NCBI RefSeq assembly: GCF_002101335.1 | Contig: NZ_CP020773.1 | Span: 1-64,000, forward strand | DNA: 64,000 bases | Reading direction: 5' to 3' | DNA from: Staphylococcus lutrae | Lineage (GTDB): Bacteria; Bacillota; Bacilli; Staphylococcales; Staphylococcaceae | Shown: positions 47,893 through 57,896 of the stretch, piece by piece | How the letters are laid out: every line of letters starts with the position of its first letter | Position numbering within the stretch: position 1 is the first letter of the stretch | Program-made: the position numbers and the translations under genes | The notes under the pieces: model-generated | The model's input: the letters and a program-made list of their open reading frames with translations, nothing else | Databases searched by the model: none | What the model was told of the DNA's origin: nothing

Positions 47893-48885
47893 TTATGAAA
47901 TACGACTCAACAATTGTATCACATTTTGATAATGCATCGCAGTAGGACCGATAACGGCAATATACCCTTTTAAATCAGAATCAATATGATAGGATCGACT
48001 TAAAATTGCAATACCTTGAAGATTTTCTTCAATTTCAGAGCCGATACGAACATTGATCAGTTGATGGGTCATTTCATGAATAAAATCTGTAATGCGATTA
48101 GATTCAATATATTTCAATATCGGTTGTATGGATGCAACAGTTGATTCATTTAATCCCTCGATCAATTGATCTTTACCTCCAAAATATACACGAGAAGATG
48201 GATGGCTATGATACTGTTCGGTGATGCGTTGTACAATAGATGTGATAAGATAAATTTCTTGATCGTTAAAACCTAACAGTTCATACGTCTTTTCAGATTG
48301 ATGAATAGGATCCTCAAACAATGTTGAAGCGTGTTGTGATAAATAGTTTGAAACCTTAATAATAGATTGTGCATTAATAGGTTCCTGACTTGTGACATGC
48401 GTATGTTTCACGTGCCCAGTCTCGTACACCACCACAACAATGAAATGATGTGAATTTAATTTCATCAAATGGACATCCAATATAGAGGCCTTTGAATAAT
48501 CAGGTCCTATGACAAGTGTTGTATAACGTGTTTGATTTGAAAAAACTTCTGCAAAGTTATCCAAAGTTGATGCCAAATCATAATGATGGTTCACCAACAT
48601 TTGATGAATATCGAGATGACTTTGCCCTTCAAAATCAAATGACTGCTCTAACAAACGGTTAGCATAAAGTCTAAACCCTGCTTCCGATGGGATTCTGCCA
48701 GAAGAAAAATGCGTTTTTGCAATAAGTGATTTCTCTTCAAGCGTCTTCATATCATTTCTAATCGTAGCAGGACTGACATCCACATTGTGCCTTTGAATCA
48801 ATGTGTTAGAGCCAATAGGTTGTCCTAAGTCAACATAATCTTCAACAATTGCATTTAATATCTTCAATTGTCTTGGTGTAATCAT
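47893..48885 (-). CDS. hrcA: Heat-shock repressor HrcA
   Basis: HrcA binds CIRCE and represses the dnaK and groE operons. The 330-residue protein has the N-terminal winged helix (TPRQLKILNAIVEDYVDLGQPIGS, VSPATIRNDMKTLEEKSLI) and the family FSSGRIPSEAGFRLY segment. I use ATG at 48885, six bases after GAGGTG. A frame extended 11 codons upstream would run through the CIRCE. It is the first gene of hrcA-grpE-dnaK-dnaJ. Confidence 0.95.
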   Translation of the reverse strand: MITPRQLKILNAIVEDYVDLGQPIGSNTLIQRHNVDVSPATIRNDMKTLEEKSLIAKTHFSSGRIPSEAGFRLYANRLLEQSFDFEGQSHLDIHQMLVNHHYDLASTLDNFAEVFSNQTRYTTLVIGPDYSKASILDVHLMKLNSHHFIVVVVYETGHVKHTHVTSQEPINAQSIIKVSNYLSQHASTLFEDPIHQSEKTYELLGFNDQEIYLITSIVQRITEQYHSHPSSRVYFGGKDQLIEGLNESTVASIQPILKYIESNRITDFIHEMTHQLINVRIGSEIEENLQGIAILSRSYHIDSDLKGYIAVIGPTAMHYQNVIQLLSRIS

Positions 48886-48898
48886 GTTTTTCACCTCA

Positions 48899-48925
48899 TT
48901 AGCACTCTTTCTGTCCAAGTGCTAA
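48899..48925 (-). promoter_or_regulatory. CIRCE operator of the hrcA operon
   Basis: TTAGCACTT-N9-GAGTGCTAA on the minus strand. It matches CIRCE (TTAGCACTC-N9-GAGTGCTAA) with one changed base. It ends next to the hrcA ribosome site. HrcA should bind it. Confidence 0.93.
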
Positions 48926-48929
48926 TTAT

Positions 48930-48958
48930 AATTTATCAAATTGGTCAAAGTAAGTCAA
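48930..48958 (-). promoter_or_regulatory. hrcA operon promoter
   Basis: TTGACT (48953-48958) and TAAATT (48930-48935) on the minus strand are 17 bases apart. A TATAAT at 48925-48930 is an alternative -10 but is 22 bases from that -35. Transcription would begin in or near CIRCE. Confidence 0.5.
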
Positions 48959-48988
48959 TGTTAAAGACTTCGTTATTGATAAGTTTTT

Positions 48989-50110
48989 TTAAACTTTAAT
49001 AAACGCTTCAAAGACGCTATTTCCAACCATTCTTCCTCGATCAGTGAGGGAGATGTGCGTATCGGTAAGTTGAATTAAATGTTGACGTTGAAGTTCTTGG
49101 ATTTCATTTTCGTATATCGATTCAATTGAAACATCAAACTTCTCTTTAAATCGCGAACGACTGACCCCTTGATTCATTCTCAACCCGAGAAACATTTCTT
49201 CTTCCATTTGTTCTTTAACTGTTGGGTAATTTTCACTTAATCGTGGCAATTCATGTTGTTGAACCTTTTTTATATAGTGATTGACTGGATTAACATTGGT
49301 ATATCGCATACCATCGACATATCCACTTGCACCTGCACCAAAACCGTAATACCCTTCATTTTTCCAGTAAACTTGATTATGGACCGATTCGTGTCCCTTT
49401 TTAGCAAAATTTGATATTTCATACTGATTCAAATCGCTTTTTTTCATTCGAGACATTAAATATTGATACATTTCTGCGCCAATATCTTCGTCAGGCATTG
49501 TTAATTTCCCTTTGCGATACTGATTATAAAATTGCGTTTGCGGCTCCAAAATCAAGCCATAACTAGATAAGTGATCGATATCGAGTTGTAACGCCTGATC
49601 CAAACTATCTTGGAATTGTTTCATACTTTGACCTGGTAGGTGATACATTAAATCTAAGCTAATAGAAGGAATTTGGTGATGGCGTGCGTGCCGTATTGCT
49701 TGATAAATATCCGAGTTGGTATGACTTCTCCCCAAAGTTTTAAGTAATGTATCATCAAACGTTTGAACCCCAATAGATAAACGATTCACACCATATGCTT
49801 TCAATAATGCCACTTTTTCGGAAGTAAGCTCATCTGGATTCGCTTCGAATGTAAATTCTCCTTTTATTATAAAATGACGATGTATGGCTTTAAGAAGATA
49901 CTCTAATTGTGCCTCTGATAAAGCTGTAGGTGTCCCGCCACCGACAAACAAAGTATCCAGTGTTGTTACTTTTGCTTGTTTCATTTCTTCTACAAGACAC
50001 GCTAAATATTCGTCAACAGGTTGGTGCTGTATAAAATATTTATTAAAATCGCAATACGTACATATTTTGACACAAAAAGGAATATGAATATATGCACTTT
50101 TCGCTTCCAT
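48989..50110 (-). CDS. hemW: HemW heme chaperone, radical SAM
   Basis: The 373-residue protein resembles coproporphyrinogen dehydrogenase HemN but carries the HemW marks. These are the radical SAM cluster CVKICTYCDF and the HNxxYW heme motif (HNQVYWKNEGYYGFG). HemW proteins insert heme into targets and lack the HemN reaction. Two ATG codons are adjacent; the second (50110) is seven bases after GAGGTG. It lies between lepA and hrcA, as in B. subtilis. Confidence 0.93.
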   Translation of the reverse strand: MEAKSAYIHIPFCVKICTYCDFNKYFIQHQPVDEYLACLVEEMKQAKVTTLDTLFVGGGTPTALSEAQLEYLLKAIHRHFIIKGEFTFEANPDELTSEKVALLKAYGVNRLSIGVQTFDDTLLKTLGRSHTNSDIYQAIRHARHHQIPSISLDLMYHLPGQSMKQFQDSLDQALQLDIDHLSSYGLILEPQTQFYNQYRKGKLTMPDEDIGAEMYQYLMSRMKKSDLNQYEISNFAKKGHESVHNQVYWKNEGYYGFGAGASGYVDGMRYTNVNPVNHYIKKVQQHELPRLSENYPTVKEQMEEEMFLGLRMNQGVSRSRFKEKFDVSIESIYENEIQELQRQHLIQLTDTHISLTDRGRMVGNSVFEAFIKV

Positions 50111-50125
50111 CATGAATCACCTCAT

Positions 50126-50165
50126 AAAAGAAGCTCCCTCAACACCTCAAGATGCACGGGAGCTT
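50126..50165 (-). terminator. Terminator of lepA
   Basis: AAGCTCCC (50158-50165, minus) pairs with GGGAGCTT (50131-50138) and is followed by CTTTT. It lies 12 bases after the lepA stop. Confidence 0.82.
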
Positions 50166-50176
50166 TTCGTTTGTCT

Positions 50177-52000
50177 TTATTCTTCATCCATTTTCAAAAC
50201 AGCTAAGAAAGCATCTTGAGGGATTTCTACACTACCCACTGCTTTCATTTTTGCTTTACCTGCTTTTTGTTTTTCTAAAAGTTTACGTTTACGACTAATA
50301 TCGCCACCGTAACATTTTGAAAGGACATTTTTACCCATAGATTTAATATTAGTTCTTGCAATAATTTTATGGCTGATCGCTGCTTGGACAGGTACTTCAA
50401 ATTGTTGACGAGGAATTAATTTTTTTAATTTCTCAACCAATACTTTTCCACGCTCATAAGCAAAATCACGGTGAACAATAAAACTTAATGCATCTACCTT
50501 ATCACCATTTAATAGAATGTCCATTTTAACGAGCTGACTTTCTTTGTTTTCAATGAATTCGTAATCAAATGATGCATATCCTTTTGTATTTGATTTCAGT
50601 TGATCAAAGAAATCAAATACGACTTCAGATAATGGTAGTTCATAGACGATGCTCACACGAATATCATCTAGATAATCCATATTGACAAATTGCCCACGCT
50701 TACGTTGACAAAGTTCCATGACCGCACCCACATAGTCATTTGGAACCATCATCGTAGCACGTACATAAGGTTCATATATTTTATCAATTTGATCACGGTC
50801 TGGCATTTGCGCTGGATTATCCACTTGAATTTTGTCACCATTTCTTAAAACAACACTATAAATTACAGAAGGTGCAGTAGCAATGAGTTCGATACCAAAT
50901 TCACGCTCAATGCGCTCTTGAATAATTTCCATATGCAACATTCCTAAGAAACCAGTACGGTAACCAAATCCGAGTGCTTTAGAAGATTCAGGTTCGAATT
51001 CCAACGAAGCGTCATTTAATTGTAATTTCTCTAAAGCTTCTCTTAAATCGTTGTAGTCTTTATTATCAATCGGGAATAGGCCACAGTATACCATGGGATT
51101 CATTTTTTTATAGCCTTTTAAAGGTTGTTCGGCAGGGCGATTTGCATGAGTAATCGTGTCCCCAACACGTGAATCATCGACATTTTTAATACTTGCAATG
51201 ATATAGCCAACATCCCCTACTGTTAATTCTTCAACAGGAAGTTCTTTAGGCGTATTTATTCCTACTTCTGTCACTTCAAAAACTTTCCCTGTTGCCATCA
51301 TTTGTATCCGGTCACCAGCCTTAACAACACCGTCAACAACACGAATAGATGAGATAACACCACGATATGGATCATATTCTGAGTCAAAAATCAGTGCTTT
51401 TAACGGCGCACTCGGATCACCTTCAGGAGGAGGTATGATTTCAACAACTTTTTCTAAAATTTCTTCGATACCAATGTTAGCTTTAGCACTTGCGAGTACT
51501 GCATCATCTTGATCTAGACCGATGACATCTTCAACTTCTTGTTTAACCCGCTCCGGCTCAGCAGCTGGCAAATCAATTTTATTAATTACTGGGATTAATT
51601 CTAGGTTATTGTCTAACGCTAAATATACGTTTGCTAAAGTTTGTGCTTCTATGCCTTGGGCAGCATCGACAACTAAAATGGCCCCCTCACACGCTGCAAG
51701 AGAACGAGACACCTCATATGTGAAATCGACATGTCCCGGTGTATCGATTAAATGGAAGATATAGGTTTCTCCATCTTTTGCTTCATATTTTAATCGAACC
51801 GCATTCAATTTGATTGTAATGCCACGTTCACGTTCTAAATCCATTGAATCTAGCAATTGTGCTTGCATTTCACGAGATTCGACTGACTTTGTATTTTCTA
51901 AAATTCGATCGGCTAATGTAGATTTTCCATGGTCAATGTGCGCAATGATCGAAAAATTCCTGATATTTTTACGTCTATTTAAACGTTTTTGATTATCCAT
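50177..52000 (-). CDS. lepA: Elongation factor 4 (LepA)
   Basis: LepA is a ribosomal GTPase that can back-translocate stalled ribosomes. The 607-residue protein has G1 [10 protein letters not shown]2 with RGITIK, G3 DTPGHVDF, G4 [11 protein letters not shown], and the LepA C-terminal domain ending ILKMDEE. The start ATG at 52000 has only a weak ribosome site (GTGAG). It has its own promoter and reads away from rpsT. Confidence 0.96.
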   Translation of the reverse strand: MDNQKRLNRRKNIRNFSIIAHIDHGKSTLADRILENTKSVESREMQAQLLDSMDLERERGITIKLNAVRLKYEAKDGETYIFHLIDTPGHVDFTYEVSRSLAACEGAILVVDAAQGIEAQTLANVYLALDNNLELIPVINKIDLPAAEPERVKQEVEDVIGLDQDDAVLASAKANIGIEEILEKVVEIIPPPEGDPSAPLKALIFDSEYDPYRGVISSIRVVDGVVKAGDRIQMMATGKVFEVTEVGINTPKELPVEELTVGDVGYIIASIKNVDDSRVGDTITHANRPAEQPLKGYKKMNPMVYCGLFPIDNKDYNDLREALEKLQLNDASLEFEPESSKALGFGYRTGFLGMLHMEIIQERIEREFGIELIATAPSVIYSVVLRNGDKIQVDNPAQMPDRDQIDKIYEPYVRATMMVPNDYVGAVMELCQRKRGQFVNMDYLDDIRVSIVYELPLSEVVFDFFDQLKSNTKGYASFDYEFIENKESQLVKMDILLNGDKVDALSFIVHRDFAYERGKVLVEKLKKLIPRQQFEVPVQAAISHKIIARTNIKSMGKNVLSKCYGGDISRKRKLLEKQKAGKAKMKAVGSVEIPQDAFLAVLKMDEE

Positions 52001-52055
52001 ATCATCATACTCACTTTCATAAGTTTACCCGTAAATTAACGATTACATCTTTGCT

Positions 52056-52084
52056 ATAATAACGTTTTTAAAGTATAAATGCAA
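52056..52084 (-). promoter_or_regulatory. lepA promoter
   Basis: TTGCAT (52079-52084) and TATTAT (52056-52061) on the minus strand are 17 bases apart, 56 bases before the lepA ATG. Confidence 0.65.
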
Positions 52085-52245
52085 CTGTACAAACAAGAAA
52101 TGCAACAGATCAATACATGATAAAAAAACATCTTATTACCTTCATATATCGCTCTAAATCCCCTCGAATTTTATTCGCTAGTCCGCTTCATCAGACATAA
52201 ATGGGCACGTTTTTGAATAAAATATTTTCAAGGGTCAATTAATCA
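52085..52245. other. Spacer between divergent lepA and rpsT
   Basis: The 331-base gap between the two genes holds the two promoters at its ends. The middle 160 bases show no gene, repeat or hairpin that I can support. Confidence 0.5.
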
Positions 52246-52274
52246 TTGCACAATGTATAGAGTTTTGATAGAAT
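52246..52274 (+). promoter_or_regulatory. rpsT promoter
   Basis: TTGCAC (52246-52251) and TAGAAT (52269-52274) are 17 bases apart, about 58 bases before the rpsT ATG. Confidence 0.75.
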
Positions 52275-52331
52275 GAATCTTGTTGTAATCAAATTATTTT
52301 GATACGAAGACGATTATAGGAGGTGTCTTTC

Positions 52332-52580
52332 ATGCCAAATATCAAATCTGCAATTAAACGTGTGAGAACGACTCATACAGCTGAAAGCAAAAACATTTCA
52401 CAAAAGAATGATATGCGTTCTGCAGTGAAAAGTGCTAAAAAAGCGATTGAAACTAATGCTGAAAATAAACAAGAATTAGTAAGCCAAGCAGTAAAACGTA
52501 TTGATAAAGCTGCTCAAAAGAATTTAATTCATTCTAACAAAGCTGATAGATTAAAATCAAAATTAATGTCAGCAAAATAA
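52332..52580 (+). CDS. rpsT: 30S ribosomal protein S20
   Basis: Small-subunit protein S20, 82 residues. It begins MPNIKSAIKRVRTTHTAESKN and is a three-helix basic protein ending KADRLKSKLMSAK. AGGAGG lies seven bases before the ATG. The frame also opens at a GTG three codons earlier, but that overlaps the ribosome site. It lies convergent to holA and divergent from lepA, as in S. aureus. Confidence 0.96.
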   Translation: MPNIKSAIKRVRTTHTAESKNISQKNDMRSAVKSAKKAIETNAENKQELVSQAVKRIDKAAQKNLIHSNKADRLKSKLMSAK

Positions 52581-52581
52581 T

Positions 52582-52618
52582 AAAAAGAGCTGTGCCGTTG
52601 AGGTATAGCTCTTTTTTT
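52582..52618 (+). terminator. Terminator of rpsT
   Basis: AAAAAGAGCT (52582-52591) pairs with AGCTCTTTTT (52606-52615) and U follow. It may also serve holA from the other side. Confidence 0.87.
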
Positions 52619-52646
52619 CGGAATGACAGCTCAAAAACGTAATGAC

Positions 52647-53621
52647 TTATAATCGCATAATAAACAGTTCCAAAATCAACACCTTGTCCATATATGACGA
52701 TTTTAGTTGATAATCCGTTTCCGCGCATGCATCCATAATCGTTAGCAAAGTTTCTAATTGATACTGACGCGCATGATTTAATGCTAATTTCACTCTATAG
52801 GGATGAACCCCCACTGTTTTAGCAATTTGTTGCCCAGAGTAGCCTTTTTGGTTTAAAATCTTACTCTGATAATATAAACGATAATTACTTGTAATGAGCG
52901 CTAATAATTTTATAGGTTCTTCTTTAAGTTGAATCAAATCTTTGACTAAAGCTAAAGCATTATTTTTCTGTCCTTTTTGGATATATTCAGTCAACAAGAA
53001 AACATTTTGTTCCAAACTTCTATTGACAATCATGCCTACATCATCTTTGTTGATGATGGGTTTCTCCCCTATAAATAACAATAATTTATCGAGTTCTTGC
53101 TTTATCACACGATAATGAATCCCTGTTAAATGAATAAGCAAGTCTAATGCATCTTGCTTTATTTGCTTAAATGATGCATTTAAGTATTGATTAACCCAAT
53201 CTTTAATTTCTTGCTCAGTCATTTGTTCTATCTTTTTAATATGCCCAACTTTTTTTAATGCTTTGACGACCTTTTTACGTTCATCCAATTTCAATGCGTT
53301 GACTTGAAAAATAATCAACGATGTACCGTCATATTTTTCTATAAAATCTAATAACATGTCTAAATTAATGATCGCATCTTTAGGTGCTTTCTCTCCAGTA
53401 AAGACATAACTATTTTGAACGACCACTATTTTTTTGTCAGAAAAGAATGGAAGTGTCATTGCCTCTTCAAGAATCGTATTCAAATTTGTTTCATATAAAT
53501 TATATTTTACATAGTTGAAATCGTCTCTTGCCTCATCACCTAAATATTTTTTTGCAAGCTTCTCCGTTTCACGATCGATTAATTCAGAAACATCACCGTG
53601 AATCACATGAATATTTGACAT
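52647..53621 (-). CDS. holA: DNA polymerase III delta subunit
   Basis: HolA is the clamp-loader subunit that opens the beta clamp. The 324-residue protein matches the Firmicute YqeN/HolA family, with SNIHVIHGDVSELIDRETEKL at the start, LPFFSDKKIVVVQN, and the C-terminal collar region LILEL. It follows comEC after 48 bases, as in B. subtilis and S. aureus. Confidence 0.93.
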   Translation of the reverse strand: MSNIHVIHGDVSELIDRETEKLAKKYLGDEARDDFNYVKYNLYETNLNTILEEAMTLPFFSDKKIVVVQNSYVFTGEKAPKDAIINLDMLLDFIEKYDGTSLIIFQVNALKLDERKKVVKALKKVGHIKKIEQMTEQEIKDWVNQYLNASFKQIKQDALDLLIHLTGIHYRVIKQELDKLLLFIGEKPIINKDDVGMIVNRSLEQNVFLLTEYIQKGQKNNALALVKDLIQLKEEPIKLLALITSNYRLYYQSKILNQKGYSGQQIAKTVGVHPYRVKLALNHARQYQLETLLTIMDACAETDYQLKSSYMDKVLILELFIMRL

Positions 53622-53669
53622 GTTGTACTTCCTCTCTATCTCATTGCTTTGTTGCTATTATAGCATGAA

Positions 53670-55907
53670 TTATTTATCATGTTCATCACCGTCTGATCGC
53701 TCATTTGTGACATCATAGGGGTGTGCTGAATTTGACGTAAACAGAATATGAATGTGATGGTTATCGGCAGTATTATATACTTTAGTATTGACTCGAGCTA
53801 ATTTTTCCAATGTTTTTGGGTGTGGTAAATGGTAAATATTGTGCTTACCGGCTGAAATGAGTGCAATTTTAGGATGGATTTTCGTGATAAATTGCTCATC
53901 CGAGCTCGTCTGACTCCCGTGATGCCCAACTTTTAAAATTTGAATCGGCGGTAATTGATAACGATTTAATAACAATGATTCATTATGAGCACTTGCGTCC
54001 CCCATTAATAAAATATGTGTTTGATGGAAACGAGCCAGTGTGATAATAGAATGTTCATTAGGGTCTGCACTGTTCGTCATATCTGTATTATAAAATTTAA
54101 ATTCAAATTCACCTAAAGCGATATTTGAAATGGTTTCATAAGAATAAAGTTCTGCTTTCTCTGACAATGTCACATCTTTTACCATTTTGAATTTCTGTGA
54201 ATCAAAATGTGAAGGGTTGATAATAATGTTCTTTATATGGAGATGTTCTGCCAAGTGCGTTAACTCCCCCATATGGTCCTGATGCGCATGTGTAATCACT
54301 AAATAGTCGATGTGTCGTATGCCCAACTTTTTGAAAAGCGGGTAAATTGTGGCTTGCGTTAGATTTTTTTTGGCATGCACACGTGGATGTTGTGCATAGA
54401 CGCCGCCAGTATCGATGAGTAACGTTTCTCCAGTTTCACTAAGAAATAGAATCGCGTCACCTTGTCCGACATCAATTAAAATCATCTGGTTTTGATAGTG
54501 TGGATGCACAAGCCATAAAAAGACACATGAACTCAAAATGATAATCATAGACAATACATATCTTTTTTGCGTTAGCAGGTAAAGTAATAAAAAAACGATA
54601 ACGACACAACAGAAAAATGCCCATTCACCAAAATCTGGAATGATTAACGGAAAGTGATTTAACTTTGATAAGCTGTTCAACAATGTATTTTGAAAACTAA
54701 ATATAAAATGTGTAAGCAAAACAAAAAAATTCAACATAAAAGGAAATAACATCGCTAAAAAAGAAATGAGAAATGCAAGTGGGATAACGATATAACTATA
54801 AAATGGAATAAAGAAGAGATTTGAAATCAATCCTTGCCATTGAATTTCGTTTGTAAGTACATAATTGATGGGGATGGCCACTAACACAGAGATATAGGAG
54901 CCTAATAAAAGCGATTTAACTAGAGGCGTTTGCTGAAGAACATCTTTCATTACAATTAACGCTGCTGCTATTAAAAAAGAATAAATAAATCCTAAATGGT
55001 AATGATAAGTGCTATTGAACAGACTCATCGTCGTATAAACGATGAGCAATGCTTGCAAAGCGTTAAGCCGATAGAAAGATGACGCCATCATCATTAACAA
55101 TGTCATCGCAACAGCGCGTTGTGCACTTGGACTTGCACCCACAAACATTAAAAAGCAAGGTAGAAAAAGCATCAATAAAAACTTTACAATGAACATTGGC
55201 AACGGGAGCCTTTTTCCTAAACTATAAAACAGCATCATCAAAACTGTAATATGTGTCCCACTTATCGCGAACAGATGAGAAATCCCTAACTTTTGTGCCT
55301 TTAGTTTGGTTTCGTAATCTAAATAATTGGTGTTCCCTGTTGCAATTGCAATGATTTCGCCTTTCCCACTCAAACGACTGTCCAATATATGTTCGATGAC
55401 TTTATTTTTAACATATTGTAGTCGCGCTTTAAAAGTTGGCCGTGCCCGTTGACATTGTTGAAAATCTAAGTGATTTGCTATAAATAGTGGTGTTTGTTGG
55501 GCAGAACGCATCGGTAAAAAAGATCCCGTGATAAGGCACTGATGATTCAATATGAAGTTAGCGGAGGGATGTTCAATTTGAGAAGATACTTTACTTTTGA
55601 CTAATAATAAACCTGATTCAGTCTGTGCTTGAATCGTTAACATATCATCTTGAAATGTAGGTAAAGCGGTATAGCGAACAAGCAACTGTTGATTGCCAGT
55701 GTGAATTTTCGGCACTGAGGCCGAACGATGTAACGACATGTCTATTCCATAGCCGAGCAAAGTCATACTCAAGGTCAAAACGATATATAAGCTGTGCCTC
55801 CTTTTAAAATATAGACTGCACGCGAGTACCGCATAAAGAAAACATGCAGCTGTAAAGTGATGATAAGCCATGTGACCGATGACATAGGCAATCAAAGCGT
55901 ATGTCAT
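53670..55907 (-). CDS. comEC: ComEC DNA-uptake channel
   Basis: ComEC is the membrane channel that takes single-stranded DNA into competent cells. The 745-residue protein has an N-terminal hydrophobic region, an OB-like domain, the competence domain with about seven or more helices (including FAISGTHITVLMM), and a C-terminal metallo-beta-lactamase domain (HAHQDHMGE, GDAS, VGHHGS) thought to degrade one strand. Its ATG overlaps the comEB stop (ATGA), and no strong ribosome site precedes it, so translation is coupled. Confidence 0.95.
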   Translation of the reverse strand: MTYALIAYVIGHMAYHHFTAACFLYAVLACSLYFKRRHSLYIVLTLSMTLLGYGIDMSLHRSASVPKIHTGNQQLLVRYTALPTFQDDMLTIQAQTESGLLLVKSKVSSQIEHPSANFILNHQCLITGSFLPMRSAQQTPLFIANHLDFQQCQRARPTFKARLQYVKNKVIEHILDSRLSGKGEIIAIATGNTNYLDYETKLKAQKLGISHLFAISGTHITVLMMLFYSLGKRLPLPMFIVKFLLMLFLPCFLMFVGASPSAQRAVAMTLLMMMASSFYRLNALQALLIVYTTMSLFNSTYHYHLGFIYSFLIAAALIVMKDVLQQTPLVKSLLLGSYISVLVAIPINYVLTNEIQWQGLISNLFFIPFYSYIVIPLAFLISFLAMLFPFMLNFFVLLTHFIFSFQNTLLNSLSKLNHFPLIIPDFGEWAFFCCVVIVFLLLYLLTQKRYVLSMIIILSSCVFLWLVHPHYQNQMILIDVGQGDAILFLSETGETLLIDTGGVYAQHPRVHAKKNLTQATIYPLFKKLGIRHIDYLVITHAHQDHMGELTHLAEHLHIKNIIINPSHFDSQKFKMVKDVTLSEKAELYSYETISNIALGEFEFKFYNTDMTNSADPNEHSIITLARFHQTHILLMGDASAHNESLLLNRYQLPPIQILKVGHHGSQTSSDEQFITKIHPKIALISAGKHNIYHLPHPKTLEKLARVNTKVYNTADNHHIHILFTSNSAHPYDVTNERSDGDEHDK

Positions 55908-56368
55908 CTTAAATTCAATAAACTGTCCGCTATATTTTGAGGATTAAAATCAATTTTCTCAAAATGAACGCCTGATTGTCGAAGTAATTGAAGCGCATAT
56001 TTGTGATTATGGTAGTCTTCTGCATAATATACTGTTTGAATCCCTGCTTGGATGATGGATTTCGTACAATTAAGACATGGGAAATGTGTAACATATATTG
56101 TCGCATTTTCAGTTGAAACACCTTGTTTCGCACATTGTAACAATGCATTCATCTCAGCATGTATTGTTCGAATGCAATGCCCATCCTCCATTAAACATCC
56201 ATCGTCAATACAATGTAATTCCCCGGAAACCGAGCCGTTATAGCCTCCAGCAATAATATGGTTGTCTTTTGTTATCGTTGCACCGACTGACAGGCGTGTA
56301 CAAGTTGATCTTAGTGCTAATAAATGGGCTTGAGCCATAAAGTAATCGTGCCATTGAATTCGTTCCAT
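55904..56368 (-). CDS. comEB: ComEB, dCMP deaminase family
   Basis: ComEB is a zinc deaminase in the comE operon; its dCMP deaminase activity is family knowledge and it is not essential for DNA uptake in B. subtilis. The 154-residue protein has the zinc and proton site TIHAEMNALLQ and HFPCLNCTKSI. I start it at ATG 56368 (MERIQWHDYF), six bases after GGAGTG. Nine upstream codons in frame lack a ribosome site. Confidence 0.94.
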   Translation of the reverse strand: MERIQWHDYFMAQAHLLALRSTCTRLSVGATITKDNHIIAGGYNGSVSGELHCIDDGCLMEDGHCIRTIHAEMNALLQCAKQGVSTENATIYVTHFPCLNCTKSIIQAGIQTVYYAEDYHNHKYALQLLRQSGVHFEKIDFNPQNIADSLLNLR

Positions 56369-56460
56369 ATCTTTCACTCCATACGTTGTATTCATTTAAC
56401 GTGTTTTATCATAATCTAGAACAAGCTTGCTTATATTGTCAAGTCAATATTTCTTCCTTA

Positions 56461-57123
56461 CTATACTGTAAAATAAGGTTTTAGTTTCTCAAAAGTTTTT
56501 TGACCAATTCCTTTTACCTTTTTTAAATCGTCGACAGTAGAAAATGGTCCATGTTCATCTCTAAATTGAATGATCGTTTGTGCTTTAGCAGGACCAATCC
56601 CAGGAATTTGTGTTAACGTTTTTTCATCCGCTGTATTCAAATTAATAGTTTGACTTTGCGACTGTGAAACATGACTATTCATTGTGCTAGCCTGTGACAC
56701 GTTGGGTTGTGTCGTTTGCGTTTCAGATTGACTCGGTATATATACTAATTTTTGGTCGACTAATTTTTCGGCTAAATTCACGCGACTCAAATCTGCGGTG
56801 CTTAATGGTTCAGCCTTATCAAGCAACTGTTTAATACGATCATCAGACTTCATTTCATATGTATTGGGATGTTTAACAGCACCTTTTATATCCACAATTA
56901 TTTTCTGAGCGGTTGTTTTATTATTTTGATTTGTTTTGACTTTATGAGGGGGTGAATCGATAGCGGGGGCAGCTTGAACGAGATTTAATGGTTTTTCCTG
57001 TTCTTGCTGAAAAAATCGTAAGCCGAGCCAAATTCCTAGCGCAAACATCACAATCAAAATCAGGGATAGTTGAATCTTATATCGTTTAATAAAAACATAT
57101 ATTTGTTCAATGGAATACATCAT
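56461..57123 (-). CDS. comEA: ComEA DNA receptor
   Basis: ComEA is the membrane-anchored receptor that binds incoming double-stranded DNA. The 220-residue protein has one N-terminal helix, a SLBB-like domain (IIVDIKGAVKHPNTYEM), a Gln/Ser/Thr-rich linker, and the C-terminal helix-hairpin-helix pair (LTQIPGIGPAKAQTII, LKKVKGIGQKTFEKL). The ATG at 57123 follows GGAGGTTTTTT, inside a terminator stem. It heads comEA-comEB-comEC. Confidence 0.95.
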   Translation of the reverse strand: MMYSIEQIYVFIKRYKIQLSLILIVMFALGIWLGLRFFQQEQEKPLNLVQAAPAIDSPPHKVKTNQNNKTTAQKIIVDIKGAVKHPNTYEMKSDDRIKQLLDKAEPLSTADLSRVNLAEKLVDQKLVYIPSQSETQTTQPNVSQASTMNSHVSQSQSQTINLNTADEKTLTQIPGIGPAKAQTIIQFRDEHGPFSTVDDLKKVKGIGQKTFEKLKPYFTV

Positions 57124-57168
57124 AAAAAACCTCCGATCAAAAGCTTACACGTTTGACGGAGGTTTTTT
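57124..57168 (-). terminator. Terminator hairpin that contains the comEA ribosome site
   Basis: AAAAAACCTCCG (57157-57168, minus) pairs with CGGAGGTTTTTT (57124-57135). An inner TCAAA/TTTGA adds five pairs with one bulge. The U-tract runs into the comEA ATG and the 3' arm is the Shine-Dalgarno. It would terminate transcripts of the upstream yqeM operon and hide the comEA ribosome site in read-through RNA. Confidence 0.85.
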
Positions 57169-57174
57169 ACTTGT
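57146..57174 (-). promoter_or_regulatory. Candidate competence sigma-factor (SigH) promoter of comEA
   Basis: ACAAGTAAAAAA (57163-57174) and ACGTGTA (57146-57152) on the minus strand, ten bases apart, exactly as before comGA. The upstream block overlaps the yqeM stop codon. Read as CAAGTA, 17 bases, GTGTAA. Assignment to SigH is inferred. Confidence 0.6.
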
Positions 57175-57896
57175 TATTTTTGAACGATAAAAAAGAGACG
57201 ATCACTTTCAGGGTTTTGGTTCACTTCATCAAAATCATAAAAAGTTTTAATCCGTGTAAAACCCGTTTCACGAAGCAATTTTATATAATGCTGTTTTTCA
57301 AAAGTCCTCTGATATTGAGATTCATCTCGTCTAATATACTTTTGTTGATCATCTAATATAAAGAATGTTAAATCATGCCATACACTTAATGGCGCGTCAC
57401 CTGGTTCAGTTTGCCACACCAGTGTCAAATCCTCTCGGTCATCTAGATAAACTTGACCATTAAAAAGTTGGGTCATTTTATGCGCTGTATGGACATCAAA
57501 TATAAAGTGGCCTTCTGCTGCCAAATGATGGTAAACATTATTAAATGTAGCCAATACCGCTGTCTCATCGGCTAAATAATTCAAACTATCACATAATATT
57601 GTAATCAAGTCATATTGTGTGTCCAGTTGAAAGTCTGCCATATCTGCTTCGATCCATATCACTTCACTCGTCTTTTCTTTCGCAAGCGATAACATCTCCA
57701 CACTCAAGTCCATTCCGACTACTTCATTTGAAAAATCGGTAAAATGTTGTGTGAGCGTCCCCGTTCCACAACCGATATCAAGCACACGTTGTAACGAAGG
57801 ATGAGGAATGGTGTTCTGAATCATCGAAAGCCATTGTGCATAAGGTTGATCGTCAGTTAAACGATCATAAAACGCACTCAGATTTTCATACTGCAT
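57174..57896 (-). CDS. yqeM: SAM-dependent methyltransferase YqeM
   Basis: A class I methyltransferase of 240 residues with unknown substrate. The SAM site is VLDIGCGTGTLTQHF, followed by VGMDLSVEMLSLA. It overlaps the rsfS stop by one base and is the last gene of the yqeH-to-yqeM run. Its stop lies inside the candidate comEA promoter. Confidence 0.88.
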   Translation of the reverse strand: MQYENLSAFYDRLTDDQPYAQWLSMIQNTIPHPSLQRVLDIGCGTGTLTQHFTDFSNEVVGMDLSVEMLSLAKEKTSEVIWIEADMADFQLDTQYDLITILCDSLNYLADETAVLATFNNVYHHLAAEGHFIFDVHTAHKMTQLFNGQVYLDDREDLTLVWQTEPGDAPLSVWHDLTFFILDDQQKYIRRDESQYQRTFEKQHYIKLLRETGFTRIKTFYDFDEVNQNPESDRLFFIVQK

